Source: an uncultured Eubacteriales bacterium
Lineage (GTDB): Bacteria > Bacillota > Clostridia > Christensenellales > Aristaeellaceae
Direction: 5' to 3'
Length of the DNA stretch: 64,000 nt
Assembly: GCA_902765395.1 (NCBI GenBank)
Contig: CACWZP010000006.1
Coordinates: 62,001-126,000 of the forward strand
Position numbers and translations under genes: made by a program. Shown one piece after another: positions 8,251 to 18,083 of the stretch. Positions within the stretch are counted from its first letter, which is position 1. The number at the start of each line of letters is the position of its first letter. The notes under the pieces were generated by a model that worked only from the letters and a program-made list of their open reading frames with translations, did not search any database and was not told the origin of the DNA.

Positions 8251-8297
8251 CTCTGTTCTTCTTGTCCGAATGGCATTGGGCCGTGGAGAGAAGCGCA

Positions 8298-9095
8298 TCA
8301 TTCCCTGAGGAAATCCCGGTTCGTGGGGATCCGCAGCATATCCGGGTCGTCCTCGTCCACCCAGTAGGTCACCAGATGCGGCGCGGTCTCCACATCCACG
8401 TCGAACCAGCCCGCCGGGATCACGGGCCGGATCGCGCCGCGGGAGCGGATCAGCCGGGCATAGTCCATGGGGCCGGTCAGCCGCACGTCCGTCTCCACGC
8501 CCATCAGCCTGGCCGGGTCGGCCTTGGGGCTGTTGTGGTTGTCGGAGCCGGCGGTGGTCAAAAAGCCGTATTCCTCGGCATAGCGCCGGGCATAGGCGTC
8601 GCAGTCGGGAGTGTTGCCGGTGTTGGCCACCTCGATGCCGTCGCAGTACTTTTTGCCCAGCAGGATGTACTTCAAATACTGCCTGTGGCGGAAGGGATGC
8701 GCCTGGATCACCGCGCCGCCGGCTTTGTGGATCTCCTCCAGCTGCTTTTTGCGGGTCCAGTGCTCCACGTCCGGGTGTTTGAGCAGCCAGGCCTTGTCCG
8801 GGCCGTAGACCAGGTACTCATCCCCGTCGAAGTTCTGCTCCCAGGCGAAGAACACGTCCAGGCCGATCTTCTGGCCCTCGGCCAGCGCCTCCTCGTAGCC
8901 GGAGCAGAACAGGTCGATGCGCTCCTTCCAGGGCAGCTCCCGGGGCACGGCGGTGTTGCCGCCGGTGAAGTGGTCGGTGATGAATATGCCGGTGTAGCCC
9001 TGCTCCTTGTAGAAGCGGGCCTGCTCCGCGCCGGTGGACACGCCGCATGCGCTGCCCTGGCAGGTGTGCATGTGGGTTTCGTAGAGGTAAGGCAT
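8298..9095 (-). CDS. PHP-domain phosphoesterase
   Basis: This 265-residue protein has the PHP metal-binding motifs: ETHMHT (first HxH), FITDHF, IQAHPFRH and GSDNHN. The family hydrolyses phosphoesters (histidinol-phosphatase or nucleoside/sugar phosphate type) in the cytoplasm using a trinuclear metal site. It is the last gene of the mannoside operon, 16 bp after the phosphohexomutase, so a sugar-phosphate substrate is plausible but not shown. Confidence 0.85.
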   Translation of the reverse strand: MPYLYETHMHTCQGSACGVSTGAEQARFYKEQGYTGIFITDHFTGGNTAVPRELPWKERIDLFCSGYEEALAEGQKIGLDVFFAWEQNFDGDEYLVYGPDKAWLLKHPDVEHWTRKKQLEEIHKAGGAVIQAHPFRHRQYLKYILLGKKYCDGIEVANTGNTPDCDAYARRYAEEYGFLTTAGSDNHNSPKADPARLMGVETDVRLTGPMDYARLIRSRGAIRPVIPAGWFDVDVETAPHLVTYWVDEDDPDMLRIPTNRDFLRE

Positions 9096-9111
9096 GCGAG
9101 CCTCCTTGGCG

Positions 9112-10782
9112 TTATTGGTTGATGATCTTCTCCATGTCCCCGACCAGCTTCGCTTCCTCGGCGGCAGCGGTTTCCCGGTCGTGGGCGGTGACGGAGGCGT
9201 AGACCTTCAGCTTGGGCTCGGTGCCGGAGGGGCGCACCACCACGGACGCGCCGTCCAGCAGGAACTTCAGCACGTCGCTCTTGGGCAGGCCGTCCAGGCC
9301 AGGCGCGTAGTCCAGCACCTTATTGATCTTCCGGCCGCCCAGGCTGTCGATGGGATCCCGGAAGGCGGCCATGATGGCCTGCATCCTGGCAAAGCCCGCG
9401 GAGCCCTCGAACTGATAGCTGTGCAGCGTGTTCAGGCAGTAGCCGAATTCGGCGTAGAGCTGCTCCAGCCGCTGCTTCAGGCCGATGCCCCGCGTTTTGT
9501 ACCAAGCGAACATCTCGCAGATCAGGAACGAGGCGTCCACGGCGTCCTTGTCGCGCACGTAGGTGCCGGACAGGTAGCCGTAGCTCTCCTCGAAGCCGAA
9601 GATATAGCGGTCGGGCCGGCCCTCCTTCTCCAGGCGGCCGATGGTCTCACCGATGTACTTGAAGCCGGTAAGCACGTTCACAGCCTCCACGCCGTACTTC
9701 GCCGCGATGCGCTCCACCATGTCGGTGGTGACGATGGTCTTGACCATCACGGGCTGATCGGGCATCGTGCCCAGGGCGACGCGGCGCTGGCAGATGTAGT
9801 CCAGCAGCAGCATGCCGGTCTCGTTGCCGGAGAGCAGCGTGTAGTCGTCGCCGTCCTTCACCGCGATGCCGCAGCGGTCGCAGTCCGGGTCGGTGGCCAG
9901 CAGCAAATCCGCGTTCAGCCGCCGGGCGTAGTCCAGGCCCAGCTGCATGGCCTCGCGGATCTCCGGGTTCGGGAACGGGCAGGTCGGGAAGTGTCCGTCG
10001 GGCTGCTCCTGCTCCCTGACCACGGTGACGTTGGTATAGCCGCTCTCGGCGAGCGCCCGCAGCACCGGCTTGAGGCCCGTGCCGTTCAGCGGGGAATAGA
10101 CGATGGCGGCGGACTTGTCCACCGTCTCGCCGCCCAGCAGCGACTGCTTCTTCACTTCCTCGGTGAATGCGGTGTACACATCCTCGCCGATGTACTCGAT
10201 GAGGCCCTGGTCCATGCCGATGCCGAAGTCCATGCGCTTCGGGTCGTCGAACACGTCCAGCCGGTCGATGGCGGCAAGGATCGCCTCGGCGGCCTCGGTG
10301 GTGATCTGGCAGCCGTCCGGGCCGTAGACCTTGTAGCCGTTGTACTTGGCGGGGTTGTGGCTGGCGGTGACCATCACGCCCGCGGCGCAGCCCAGCGCAC
10401 GCACCGCGTAGGACAGGCAGGGCGTGGGCATCAGCTGCGGATAGATGAAGGCCCTGATGCCGTTGGCGGCGAACACGCCGCAGGCCGCGCGGGCGAATTC
10501 ATCCGAGAGGATGCGGGAATCGTAGCTGACGGCGATGCGCCGCGCGTCCTCCGGGAAGTGGGCGTTCACATAGTCCGCCAGGCCCTGGGATGCCTTCGAT
10601 ACGGTGTGAATGTTCATGCGGTTGGTGCCCGCGCCCAGCACGCCGCGCAGGCCACCGGTGCCGAAGGCCAGGTCGCGATAGAAGGCGTCCTCCACCCGGG
10701 CGGCGTCCATAGTCTTCAATTCATCCTGCAGCGAGGCGTCCGCCCGCTCCAGCCAGCGCTTGTAGCTCGCTTCGATGTTCAT
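9112..10782 (-). CDS. Phosphoglucomutase/phosphomannomutase
   Basis: This 556-residue alpha-D-phosphohexomutase has the phosphoserine loop GVMVTASHNP (Ser141), the metal loop ATDPDCDRCG, the sugar-specificity loop GFEESYGYL and the C-terminal phosphate-binding loop VRPSGTEPKLK. All four domains are present and the length matches PgcA-type enzymes. It interconverts hexose 1- and 6-phosphates. In this operon it would feed mannose-1-phosphate or glucose-1-phosphate released by the GH130 phosphorylase into glycolysis. A similar gene is found in described Roseburia mannan loci. Confidence 0.93.
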   Translation of the reverse strand: MNIEASYKRWLERADASLQDELKTMDAARVEDAFYRDLAFGTGGLRGVLGAGTNRMNIHTVSKASQGLADYVNAHFPEDARRIAVSYDSRILSDEFARAACGVFAANGIRAFIYPQLMPTPCLSYAVRALGCAAGVMVTASHNPAKYNGYKVYGPDGCQITTEAAEAILAAIDRLDVFDDPKRMDFGIGMDQGLIEYIGEDVYTAFTEEVKKQSLLGGETVDKSAAIVYSPLNGTGLKPVLRALAESGYTNVTVVREQEQPDGHFPTCPFPNPEIREAMQLGLDYARRLNADLLLATDPDCDRCGIAVKDGDDYTLLSGNETGMLLLDYICQRRVALGTMPDQPVMVKTIVTTDMVERIAAKYGVEAVNVLTGFKYIGETIGRLEKEGRPDRYIFGFEESYGYLSGTYVRDKDAVDASFLICEMFAWYKTRGIGLKQRLEQLYAEFGYCLNTLHSYQFEGSAGFARMQAIMAAFRDPIDSLGGRKINKVLDYAPGLDGLPKSDVLKFLLDGASVVVRPSGTEPKLKVYASVTAHDRETAAAEEAKLVGDMEKIINQ

Positions 10783-10794
10783 AAGTATGCTCCT

Positions 10795-12249
10795 TTACGC
10801 TTCGATTTCAAAGGGGAACGCGGGCAGGCCGTTCGCGCCGAACAGGCAGGCCGCCGGGTCGTTTTCCATGGCGTAGGCGACCTTCGCGCGCTCCGGGGCG
10901 TCGACCAGCAGCGCGCCGTCCTCCACCCGCGCCGCGGCGGGCGCGCCGTTCAAAGTGAGGCTGCGCGTATCGCCCGCGATTTCGCCCAGCTTTTCAGAGA
11001 AGCTCAGCCGGATGGCGCCGCCCTGGCGCTCGACCCGCGCAAGCCGGGGCGCGTCGACGTCGATTTCACGCCCGTAGGCGTATTTCAGCGCCAGGTCCGC
11101 CATGCGTTTGCCGGGCGCGCGCTTGTCCCAGGGGTGGATATCGTCGCTCTCGCCACAGTCCAGCAGGCAGGCCAGGGCGCAGCCGTGCACGCTTTCGCAC
11201 ACCTGCTGCTGGGCCGCGCGGATGCCGGGCCAGTTCTCCTGCGCCGGGTCCGCGCCGAAGTTGGGCAGCTGGGCGGCCACCACCTGCAGCGCGTCGTTCT
11301 CAAAGCCCCGCCGCCAGTCGCCGATCATGGCGGTAAACAGCGCCGGATAGACCTCGGGATGGCCGGAGTCGGTCTCGCCCTGGTACCAGAACAGGCCGCG
11401 CGCGCCGTAGGGGGTGACGCGGCTGGTCATGGTGCGCCACAGGTTGCCCGGGCGGCGCATCATGCCGGGGCCGGTGGGCGGCGGCCAGGGGAAGTCCCCG
11501 ACCTGCGCGGCGATGGCGTTGCCGCGGATGTCCGGGTTTTCAGCGCGCAGGGCGTTCGCCCCGGCCACCCACGCGTCCACGCGGGCATAGTAATCGGCGT
11601 TGTCCCGGGCAAACGTCGCCTCGTCCACGCCCTCCAGGGCTTTTTCAAAGTCCGCCAGCGCGGCGCGGCCCTCCGGCAGGGTGGCCAGGGTGTCGGCGCT
11701 GATCCAGTTGGACACCTCGGTGCCGCCCACGCAGCAGATCAGCATGCCCACCGGCACGCCCAGCGCCTCCCTCAGGCGGCGGCCCGCATAGTACGCCACG
11801 GCGCTCACGTCGCCGCAGGTGCCCGGCTCGAGCCGTTTCCAGGCGGTGGCCCGTTCCCTTTCGAGCATGGCTTCGTCGATCTCGGCTTCCTCGCTGACGG
11901 TATAGAAGCGAAGGTTGTCGTCCGCGGCCGTGGCCGCCTCCGCCGCGCCGCCCTTGCCGTCCTTCAGCAGAAATTCCATGTTGGACTGGCCGCCGCACAG
12001 CCAGACCTCGCCGATCATCACGTCGGTGAAGGTCACCGACTCATCACCGCAGGTCAGCGTCAGACGATAGGGGCCGCCGGCGGGCATGGGCGGCAGCATG
12101 ACCTTGAACCGTCCCAGCACGGGCAGCGCCTCGGCGCGCACCACGTCCAGCGTGGCGGTCACCAGGCCGTCCGCCTCGCCGAACACGGCCACCGGGCGCT
12201 CCCGCTGCAATACCATGTGGTCGGAAAATACAGAGGCGACTTTCAGCAT
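10795..12249 (-). CDS. SASA-family carbohydrate acetylesterase (sialate O-acetylesterase-like)
   Basis: This 484-residue protein has the SGNH/SASA motifs: LCGGQSNMEF with nucleophile Ser89, FWYQGETDSG, and the C-terminal DxxH pair in ESDDIHPWD. No signal peptide is visible, so it should act in the cytoplasm on imported oligosaccharides. The name sialate O-acetylesterase is historical. Next to GH130, GH36 and CE2 genes, removal of acetyl groups from mannooligosaccharides is the more likely role. It lies 7 bp after GH130. Confidence 0.85.
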   Translation of the reverse strand: MLKVASVFSDHMVLQRERPVAVFGEADGLVTATLDVVRAEALPVLGRFKVMLPPMPAGGPYRLTLTCGDESVTFTDVMIGEVWLCGGQSNMEFLLKDGKGGAAEAATAADDNLRFYTVSEEAEIDEAMLERERATAWKRLEPGTCGDVSAVAYYAGRRLREALGVPVGMLICCVGGTEVSNWISADTLATLPEGRAALADFEKALEGVDEATFARDNADYYARVDAWVAGANALRAENPDIRGNAIAAQVGDFPWPPPTGPGMMRRPGNLWRTMTSRVTPYGARGLFWYQGETDSGHPEVYPALFTAMIGDWRRGFENDALQVVAAQLPNFGADPAQENWPGIRAAQQQVCESVHGCALACLLDCGESDDIHPWDKRAPGKRMADLALKYAYGREIDVDAPRLARVERQGGAIRLSFSEKLGEIAGDTRSLTLNGAPAAARVEDGALLVDAPERAKVAYAMENDPAACLFGANGLPAFPFEIEA

Positions 12250-12256
12250 CGTATCA

Positions 12257-13420
12257 TTATCCCTTCAGATAGTCCAGGTTCTTTCGAATGAACGCCACGC
12301 GCTGCTTCACGCAGTCGGGGCTGCGCATGGCGTCGGCGGGGGTGTTGAACACGTAGTCGACGAGCCGGTCCATGTCCGTGGTGGCCACGTGCATGCGGGT
12401 GTCGCTGGAGGCGTAGTAGATGTACACCTTCCCGTCCGGCGCGGCGATGGCGCCGTTGGTGAACACCACGTTGCTCACGTCGCCCACGCGCTCGGCCCCA
12501 TAGGGGGCGATCAGGAAGCCGCCCGGCTCGGCGATGACCCGGCTGGGGTCGTCCAGGGCCGTGGCGAAGGCGTAGATCACATAGCGCAGCCCGGCGGCGG
12601 TGTTGCGCACGCCGTGGGCGATGTGGATCCAGCCCCGGTCCGTCCTGATGGGCGTGGCGCCCGCGCCGTTCTTGGACTCGGTGATGGTGTGGTAGCGGCG
12701 CACGGAGGTCATCTTCTCCTCGTCGATCACGGCGTGGGTGATGTCCTCGCACAGGCCGAAGCCGATGCCGCCGCCGGAGCCGGTCTCGATGAAGTCGTCC
12801 ATGGGCCGGGTGTAGAAGGCGTACTTGCCGTTCACGAACTCCGGGTGCAGGCAGACGTTGCGCTGCTGGGGCGAGCGCAGCGTCACCAGGTTGGGCAGGC
12901 GCTCCCAGGTCTTGAGGTCCTTCGTGCGCACGATGCCCGCCGCCGCCACCGCCGCGGAGAGGTCGCTGACGGAGGTGTCCTTGCTCTCGGAGCAGAACAC
13001 GCCGTAGATCCAGCCGTCCTCGTGCCGGGTCAGGCGCATGTCGTACACGTTGGTCTCCTCAGGGCAGGTGTCCGGCAGCACGACGGGTTCGTCCCAGAAG
13101 CGGAAGCCGTCCACGCCGTTATCTGACTGAGCCACGGCGAAGAAGCTCTTGCGGTCCATGCCCTCCACCCGGGCCACCAGCGTGAACTTGCCGTCCAGCA
13201 GGATCGCGCCGCTGTTCAGCACGGCGTTGATGCCCAGGCGCTGCATCATGTGGGGGTTGGTGGCCGGGTTCGGGTCGTACATCCAGAAGGGCGGGATGTG
13301 GTCCCGGGTCAGCACCGGGTTCACCCAGCGGTCGTAAATGCCGTTGTAGCGGCTGTCGTCGATGGCGTTTTTTTGGGCGATCAGCGCTTCATAGCGCGCG
13401 TTCAGTTCCTGATAGGTCAT
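12257..13420 (-). CDS. GH130 phosphorylase, likely 4-O-beta-mannosyl-glucose phosphorylase
   Basis: This 387-residue five-bladed propeller enzyme contains [15 protein letters not shown], in which Asp127 is the likely proton donor. Its length and this motif resemble GH130 subfamily 1 enzymes, which phosphorolyse mannosyl-glucose to mannose-1-phosphate and glucose. The ATG at 13418-13420 has AGGAGG exactly 7 nt upstream; earlier in-frame starts overlap that site. With cellobiose 2-epimerase in the same operon it forms the known two-step route from mannobiose via mannosyl-glucose. Subfamily assignment is by motif only. Confidence 0.85.
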   Translation of the reverse strand: MTYQELNARYEALIAQKNAIDDSRYNGIYDRWVNPVLTRDHIPPFWMYDPNPATNPHMMQRLGINAVLNSGAILLDGKFTLVARVEGMDRKSFFAVAQSDNGVDGFRFWDEPVVLPDTCPEETNVYDMRLTRHEDGWIYGVFCSESKDTSVSDLSAAVAAAGIVRTKDLKTWERLPNLVTLRSPQQRNVCLHPEFVNGKYAFYTRPMDDFIETGSGGGIGFGLCEDITHAVIDEEKMTSVRRYHTITESKNGAGATPIRTDRGWIHIAHGVRNTAAGLRYVIYAFATALDDPSRVIAEPGGFLIAPYGAERVGDVSNVVFTNGAIAAPDGKVYIYYASSDTRMHVATTDMDRLVDYVFNTPADAMRSPDCVKQRVAFIRKNLDYLKG

Positions 13421-13484
13421 CGCCATTCCTCCTGTATCGATGTGGAAGGTCGTCTGCTGCCTCACTGTATCTCTTGGTCACGGA

Positions 13485-14510
13485 TCACTTCATCATTTCC
13501 CCCAGCGCCCGCACGATCTGCTCCGTCGCGCGGACGTGGGCCTGGCGGCTGGGGTGCATGCGGCTGCCCAGGCTGCCGTTACAATCGTCGAGGGCCAGGT
13601 AGCGCAAACGGGCGTCCCCGGCGGCGATCCGGCGGTCCACGGCCCGCTTCAGCGGGGCCTCCATGGCGTTCCCGCACAGGCCGTAGGCCCAGAGGATGGC
13701 CGCGTTCGGGTTGTGGGCGCGCACCGTCTCCATGAGCTTCACGGCGCACGCCTCCAGCGCTTGAAGGCCCGCCTCGCGCTCGGCCTCGGGCAGGGAATCA
13801 ATGCCGCTGTTGTCATTGGTGCCCAGGTTGATGACCACCGCGTCGGCGGCGCGCTGGGCATTGAATTCGTAAGGCACGGCGCCCGCCTGACAGGCGCCGC
13901 ACAGCTGCTCGTAGATCGTGCCGATGGTGTGCGCCGGGTTGGCGTCATAGGACAGGTACGCCCCCCAGCCGCCCAGGGCCACCAGCCGCTTCTCGGCGTC
14001 CATGGCCTCGGCGGTGAGCGTCGGGAAGGCGAACTGGTTGGAGATCCACAGCATGCGCCACTCCATGGCGTCGGTAGGGCCCACGGTGCCCTCCCCCACG
14101 GTCAGGCTGTCGCCCAGGAACTCGATCAGCCGGGGCTTCGCCGCCGGGGCGGTCAGCGTACCCTCCGCGTGCAGCGCGTTCAGCACCACCGGCGCGGTGT
14201 CGCAGTCGGTGGGCTGGCTGTCCCGGCGGATCTCGATATCGTGGGCCACGCCCGCCTCCATGCGGCCCAGCAGGTCATAGCGGTGCGTGCCGGGCATCAG
14301 CGCGAACCGGGCCACCGGCGCGCTGTCCACGGTGACGGCCGCGAAGGGGATGTGCTCGTCGTCGGCCACGGTGAACTCCGCCTCCAGCCGACGGCCGTCG
14401 AATCTCGTGCGCACGCCGGAGCCGGACCACCACAGGTCGCAGCCCGCTTCATCCGGGTTGAACCGGCCCAGGCGCAGGCAGGCCGCGCCCCGGGGATCGT
14501 ATCTCGTCAT
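13485..14510 (-). CDS. CE2-type SGNH acetylesterase
   Basis: This 341-residue protein has an N-terminal beta-rich region (about 1-125) and a C-terminal SGNH hydrolase domain. Block I is FLGDSLTVGEG (Ser135), block III is INLGTNDNS, and the C-terminal His lies in SRMHPSRQAH. This two-domain layout is that of carbohydrate esterase family 2, which deacetylates mannans, glucomannans and xylans. No signal peptide is present. The ATG overlaps the stop of the alpha-galactosidase by one base (TGATG); a GTG one codon earlier is an alternative. Confidence 0.8.
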   Translation of the reverse strand: MTRYDPRGAACLRLGRFNPDEAGCDLWWSGSGVRTRFDGRRLEAEFTVADDEHIPFAAVTVDSAPVARFALMPGTHRYDLLGRMEAGVAHDIEIRRDSQPTDCDTAPVVLNALHAEGTLTAPAAKPRLIEFLGDSLTVGEGTVGPTDAMEWRMLWISNQFAFPTLTAEAMDAEKRLVALGGWGAYLSYDANPAHTIGTIYEQLCGACQAGAVPYEFNAQRAADAVVINLGTNDNSGIDSLPEAEREAGLQALEACAVKLMETVRAHNPNAAILWAYGLCGNAMEAPLKRAVDRRIAAGDARLRYLALDDCNGSLGSRMHPSRQAHVRATEQIVRALGEMMK

Positions 14511-16693
14511 CACTGCTCATTCACCGCCTTCAGGGTGTACAGCGCGCTCCAGGCGTCGCCGGCTCCATTGACCTCCATCGGCAGGCACAAGCCCGCGCTC
14601 ATCAGCTCGTCGCCGCCATAGACCTCGCCCAGCTCGGCGATCTCATACCGCCTGTCGGGATCCAGCCCGCGCAGCTTCACCATCGGCGGCATCGTGTTGG
14701 GGATCGCCCGGGCGCGCACGAAGGTGAAGATGGCCTCGGACCTGTCCGGCGCCACGCTCATCCAGGCGGTGTCGTTGCCCTCGAAGGGCGACAGCAGCCG
14801 GTAGAAATCGCCGTAGAGCCTGATCTGCTGGGTCCTTTCGGCGAAGGCGATCTGCGCATGCAGGGCCTCCCGCTCCTCGTCCGACAGCTTCCGGGGGTCC
14901 AGCTCATAGCCGAAGGAACCGCCCATGGCCACGGCGAAGCGGGCGTCCATCGGCGTGACGCGCGCGGTCTGGTGGTTCGGCACGGCGCTGACGTGGCAGC
15001 CCATGGTGGAGGGCGGGAAGGCCATCGTGGTGCCGTACTGGATCTCGCAGCGCTGCAGGGCGTCGGTGTCGTCGGAGCACCAGAACTGGGGCACGTAGTA
15101 CAGCATGCCCGCGTCGAAGCGCCCGCCGCCGGAGGCGCAGCCCTCGAACAGCACATCCGGGAAGTCCCTGGTCAGACGGTCGGTGACGGCATAGAGGCCC
15201 AGCATGTATCGGTGGGCCGTCTCGCCCTGCCGCTCGGCGGGCAGCGCGGCGGAGCCGATGTTTGAGAAGTAGCGGTTCATGTCCCACTTCAGGTAGGCCG
15301 CGCCGCTCTCCCTCAGCGTGCCGGCCACGGACTGGTACACGAACTCCTGCACGTCCTCGCGGCCCAGGTCCAGCGTCAGCTGGTGGCGGGCGGTGATGGC
15401 CTCGCGGCCGGGGATGTGCAGGCACCAGTCGGGATGGGCTCGGAACAGGTCGCTGTCCGGGGAGACCATCTCCGGCTCCATCCAGATGCCGAACTGGATG
15501 CCCAGCGCCCGCACCCGGTCGCCCAGGGCCTTCAGGCCATGCGGCAGCTTGCGCGTATCGGTCTGCCAGTCGCCCAGGGAGGTGGTGTCGTCGTCCCGGT
15601 GGCCGAACCAGCCGTCGTCCATCACGAACAGGCCCGCGCCGGCGTCCGCCGCGGCCTTGGCGATGGACACCAGCTTGTCCTCGTCGAAGTCAAAGTAGGC
15701 GGCTTCCCAGCTGTTCAGCAGCACCGGGCGGTCGACGCCCATCCACCGCCGGGGCAGCAGGTGGTTCTCCCACAACTTGTGGAAGCCCCGGCTCATGCCG
15801 CCGATGCCCTCGGTGGAGATCACCAGCGCCGCCTCAGGGGTCTGGAAGGCTTCGCCGCGCTCCAGCCGCCAGGTGAAATCCCGGTCGTTGATGCCCATGA
15901 GCAGCCGCGCGCCGCCGGTGGGCGTGTCCTCCGCCCGGGCGATGAAGTTGCCCGAGTAGATCAGCGACAGGCCCAGCGCCTCGCCGCGCTGCTCGTCCGC
16001 GCCCCGGCGCACCAGGGCCATGAAGGGCGAGGTCTGCAGGCTGGACGCGCCGCGCTGGCTGGAGACGCCCTGGAAGCCGGGGGTCAGCGGGCGGCGGTAC
16101 GGCGTGCGCTCCCGGGCCCAGCTGCCGGACAGGGTGATCAGCTCCCATTCGTCGTCGGGCAGGTCCAGGCAGAGGCTGTAGGCCCGCTCAACGGTCAGCG
16201 GCGCGCCGCCCTCATTCACCAGGCGGGCGCTGCGGACGACGGCCGGGCAGTCGTCGTAGATGGCATAGTTCAGCTCCGCCACAAGGCCGGTGTGCGCGTC
16301 CTTCAGCGTCAGCCGCAGGGCCGCGCAGCCCTCGCCGCGGGTGGCGGGCAGGCCGGAGAGGGCGGGCTTTTCATCCAGAACTTCGGCCTTTTCAAGCCGC
16401 AGGTCCACAGCCCGGCTGCCGTCCGGGGCAGCCACCGTCAGCGCGCCTTCGCGCATGTCACCCAGCCCGAAGGAGGGGTACTCCTGGGGCAGGCGGTCCA
16501 GCGCGCACTCCTGCACGCTGAAATCCTCGGTCTTCAGGTTGGCGCGGCGCAGCAGGCCCGCCGGGTTCAGTTTGTTGAGCCGCGGCCCCGCGTACAGATG
16601 GGCCACGACGCCTCCGGGCAGTTCGCACAGCGCGTAGCTGATCCAACGGCTCCTCAGGTGCCAGATATTTCCCTCGCGCAAGATCTCCGCCAT
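14510..16693 (-). CDS. GH36 alpha-galactosidase
   Basis: This 727-residue enzyme has an N-terminal beta-sandwich, a central TIM barrel (about 315-640) and a C-terminal beta domain. The nucleophile is Asp471 in YLKWDMNR and the acid/base is Asp527 in GCASGGGRFD. FVMDDGWFG is also typical of the family. It should remove alpha-1,6-galactose from galactomanno-oligosaccharides in the cytoplasm, as no signal peptide is present. It sits between the epimerase and the CE2-like esterase in one operon. Confidence 0.95.
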   Translation of the reverse strand: MAEILREGNIWHLRSRWISYALCELPGGVVAHLYAGPRLNKLNPAGLLRRANLKTEDFSVQECALDRLPQEYPSFGLGDMREGALTVAAPDGSRAVDLRLEKAEVLDEKPALSGLPATRGEGCAALRLTLKDAHTGLVAELNYAIYDDCPAVVRSARLVNEGGAPLTVERAYSLCLDLPDDEWELITLSGSWARERTPYRRPLTPGFQGVSSQRGASSLQTSPFMALVRRGADEQRGEALGLSLIYSGNFIARAEDTPTGGARLLMGINDRDFTWRLERGEAFQTPEAALVISTEGIGGMSRGFHKLWENHLLPRRWMGVDRPVLLNSWEAAYFDFDEDKLVSIAKAAADAGAGLFVMDDGWFGHRDDDTTSLGDWQTDTRKLPHGLKALGDRVRALGIQFGIWMEPEMVSPDSDLFRAHPDWCLHIPGREAITARHQLTLDLGREDVQEFVYQSVAGTLRESGAAYLKWDMNRYFSNIGSAALPAERQGETAHRYMLGLYAVTDRLTRDFPDVLFEGCASGGGRFDAGMLYYVPQFWCSDDTDALQRCEIQYGTTMAFPPSTMGCHVSAVPNHQTARVTPMDARFAVAMGGSFGYELDPRKLSDEEREALHAQIAFAERTQQIRLYGDFYRLLSPFEGNDTAWMSVAPDRSEAIFTFVRARAIPNTMPPMVKLRGLDPDRRYEIAELGEVYGGDELMSAGLCLPMEVNGAGDAWSALYTLKAVNEQ

Positions 16694-16715
16694 GTGTCAT
16701 CCCTCCAAATATCCA

Positions 16716-17891
16716 TTATACCTCGATTTCCGGCTCCCGCCGGATGATTTCCATGCACATGCGCCCGTTGTGATAGGGGCACTTCCAGGGCTCCACGATG
16801 GGCATCTTGGCGGGCGTGCCGTCCTCGTGCACCAGCCAGTACCACTCCGAGCCAGGCCGCCTGTCGCTGAGCACGTCGCGGATGTAGCGCCACTGGCTGA
16901 CGACGGCCTTCTCATAGCGCGCCTCGCCGGTGTGCCGCCAGGCGTTCAGGAAGCCCAGCAGGGCCTCGGCCTGCACCCACCAGACGCGGTTGGTGTCCAC
17001 CTTTCCCCGCTCGCACTCGTTGGCGAAGCCGTGGTCGGTGAGGGCCGTCCGCCAGGTCTGGTCCGCCATGGCCAGCAGGATGGGGCGGATGCGCGCAGTC
17101 AGGGCCGGATCGTCCAGGTCGTCCAGCGTGCGGTCCGCCAGCCAGCTGGTCTCGATGTCGTGGCCATAGCTGTACAGGTCGATCAGCGTGTGGTAGTCCA
17201 TGTCGAAGAACACCTCCTGGCGGCGCTTCTCCGGGTTCCAGATGCGCTTTTCCAGGATGCTCAGGATCTCCGCCAGGTTCTGCCTCAGCGCGGGCTTCGG
17301 GTCGGCCTCGTAGAGGCCGGTGTAACCCTCCAGGATGTGCAGCAGCGTGTTCATCGTACGGTACGCCATCACGCCGTTCTCGCTCAGCTTCTCGTTGCTC
17401 TCGGGCTTCCAGTCGGCGGTGAAGGCCTCCAGGTAGCCGCCCGCGTCCCGGCAACGGCGCTCCACCACGTCGCGCAGCGCCCAGGCGCGCTCGAGCGCCT
17501 CGCCGTCGCCGCTGGCGCGGAAATACGCCGCCAGCGCGTAGATGGCGAAGCCCTGGTTATAAGTGTGCTTGGTGGCGTCGGCCACCGTGCCGTCGGCATG
17601 CAGCGCCCAGTAGACGCCGCCGTTTTCGTCGTCGGTCATGCGCTTGAGCATGGCATAGGCGTGCCGCGCCTCGTCCAGCAGCGACGCGTCGCCCAGGGTC
17701 CTGTACGCCTCGGAGAAGAACCATAGGATGCGGCTGTTGAGTATGCAGCCCTTGTCCGCCTCGGGGTGCCGGGTCAGGTCGAAATCCACCCCGCCGATAT
17801 AGCCCCCGTTCGCGTCGTCCCGCAGCCCCTTCCAGAAGGGGATGATGTGCTCGGCCAACTCCCGGCGAGCCTCGATAACCAGCTGTGCCAT
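16716..17891 (-). CDS. Cellobiose 2-epimerase (AGE family)
   Basis: This 391-residue alpha/alpha-barrel protein has the family motifs NSRILWFFSEA, KHTYNQGFAIYALA, YGHDIETSWL and SEWYWLV, with histidines placed as in cellobiose 2-epimerases. It converts the reducing-end residue of beta-1,4-disaccharides between glucose and mannose. Here it would turn mannobiose into mannosyl-glucose for the GH130 enzyme. It is the first gene of the operon. The ATG at 17889-17891 is preferred with AAGGAAG 6 nt upstream, over a TTG two codons earlier. Confidence 0.92.
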   Translation of the reverse strand: MAQLVIEARRELAEHIIPFWKGLRDDANGGYIGGVDFDLTRHPEADKGCILNSRILWFFSEAYRTLGDASLLDEARHAYAMLKRMTDDENGGVYWALHADGTVADATKHTYNQGFAIYALAAYFRASGDGEALERAWALRDVVERRCRDAGGYLEAFTADWKPESNEKLSENGVMAYRTMNTLLHILEGYTGLYEADPKPALRQNLAEILSILEKRIWNPEKRRQEVFFDMDYHTLIDLYSYGHDIETSWLADRTLDDLDDPALTARIRPILLAMADQTWRTALTDHGFANECERGKVDTNRVWWVQAEALLGFLNAWRHTGEARYEKAVVSQWRYIRDVLSDRRPGSEWYWLVHEDGTPAKMPIVEPWKCPYHNGRMCMEIIRREPEIEV

Positions 17892-18033
17892 GGGCAACTT
17901 CCTTTCATGGTTTGATGCGCCCCGCGCCTCTGGTTAATATTTTAGTATATTGTTAGGTAATTTTCAAGTAATAATTTACTTATTTTGGCCTACAAATCGA
18001 AAAAAACTTTCCCGGTGAAAGATGCTCGCTACC

Positions 18034-18062
18034 ATTATAATGCCTGGATACGCGCTTGGCAA
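18034..18062 (-). promoter_or_regulatory. Promoter of the mannoside catabolic operon
   Basis: On the minus strand TTGCCA (18057-18062) and TATAAT (18034-18039) are 17 bp apart. A leader of about 135 nt would precede the epimerase ATG. The promoter points away from the AraC gene, so the 339-bp gap is a true divergent control region. Confidence 0.7.
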
Positions 18063-18083
18063 GATACAGACCAGTGGTTGTGG

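Noticed and set aside
8078-8308. Small plus-strand open frame in the gap before the PHP gene
   Set aside because: It runs through the palindromic repeat, has no ribosome binding site and overlaps the end of the PHP gene.
10795-12249. True sialic-acid metabolism
   Set aside because: The SASA family name suggests sialate, but no sialidase, NanA or NanE gene is nearby and the neighbours handle mannosides.
9094-12291. Long plus-strand open frame opposite phosphohexomutase and SASA esterase
   Set aside because: Composition is shadow-like (Ala, Gly, His, Arg, Val), has no domain motif, and covers two real genes on the other strand.
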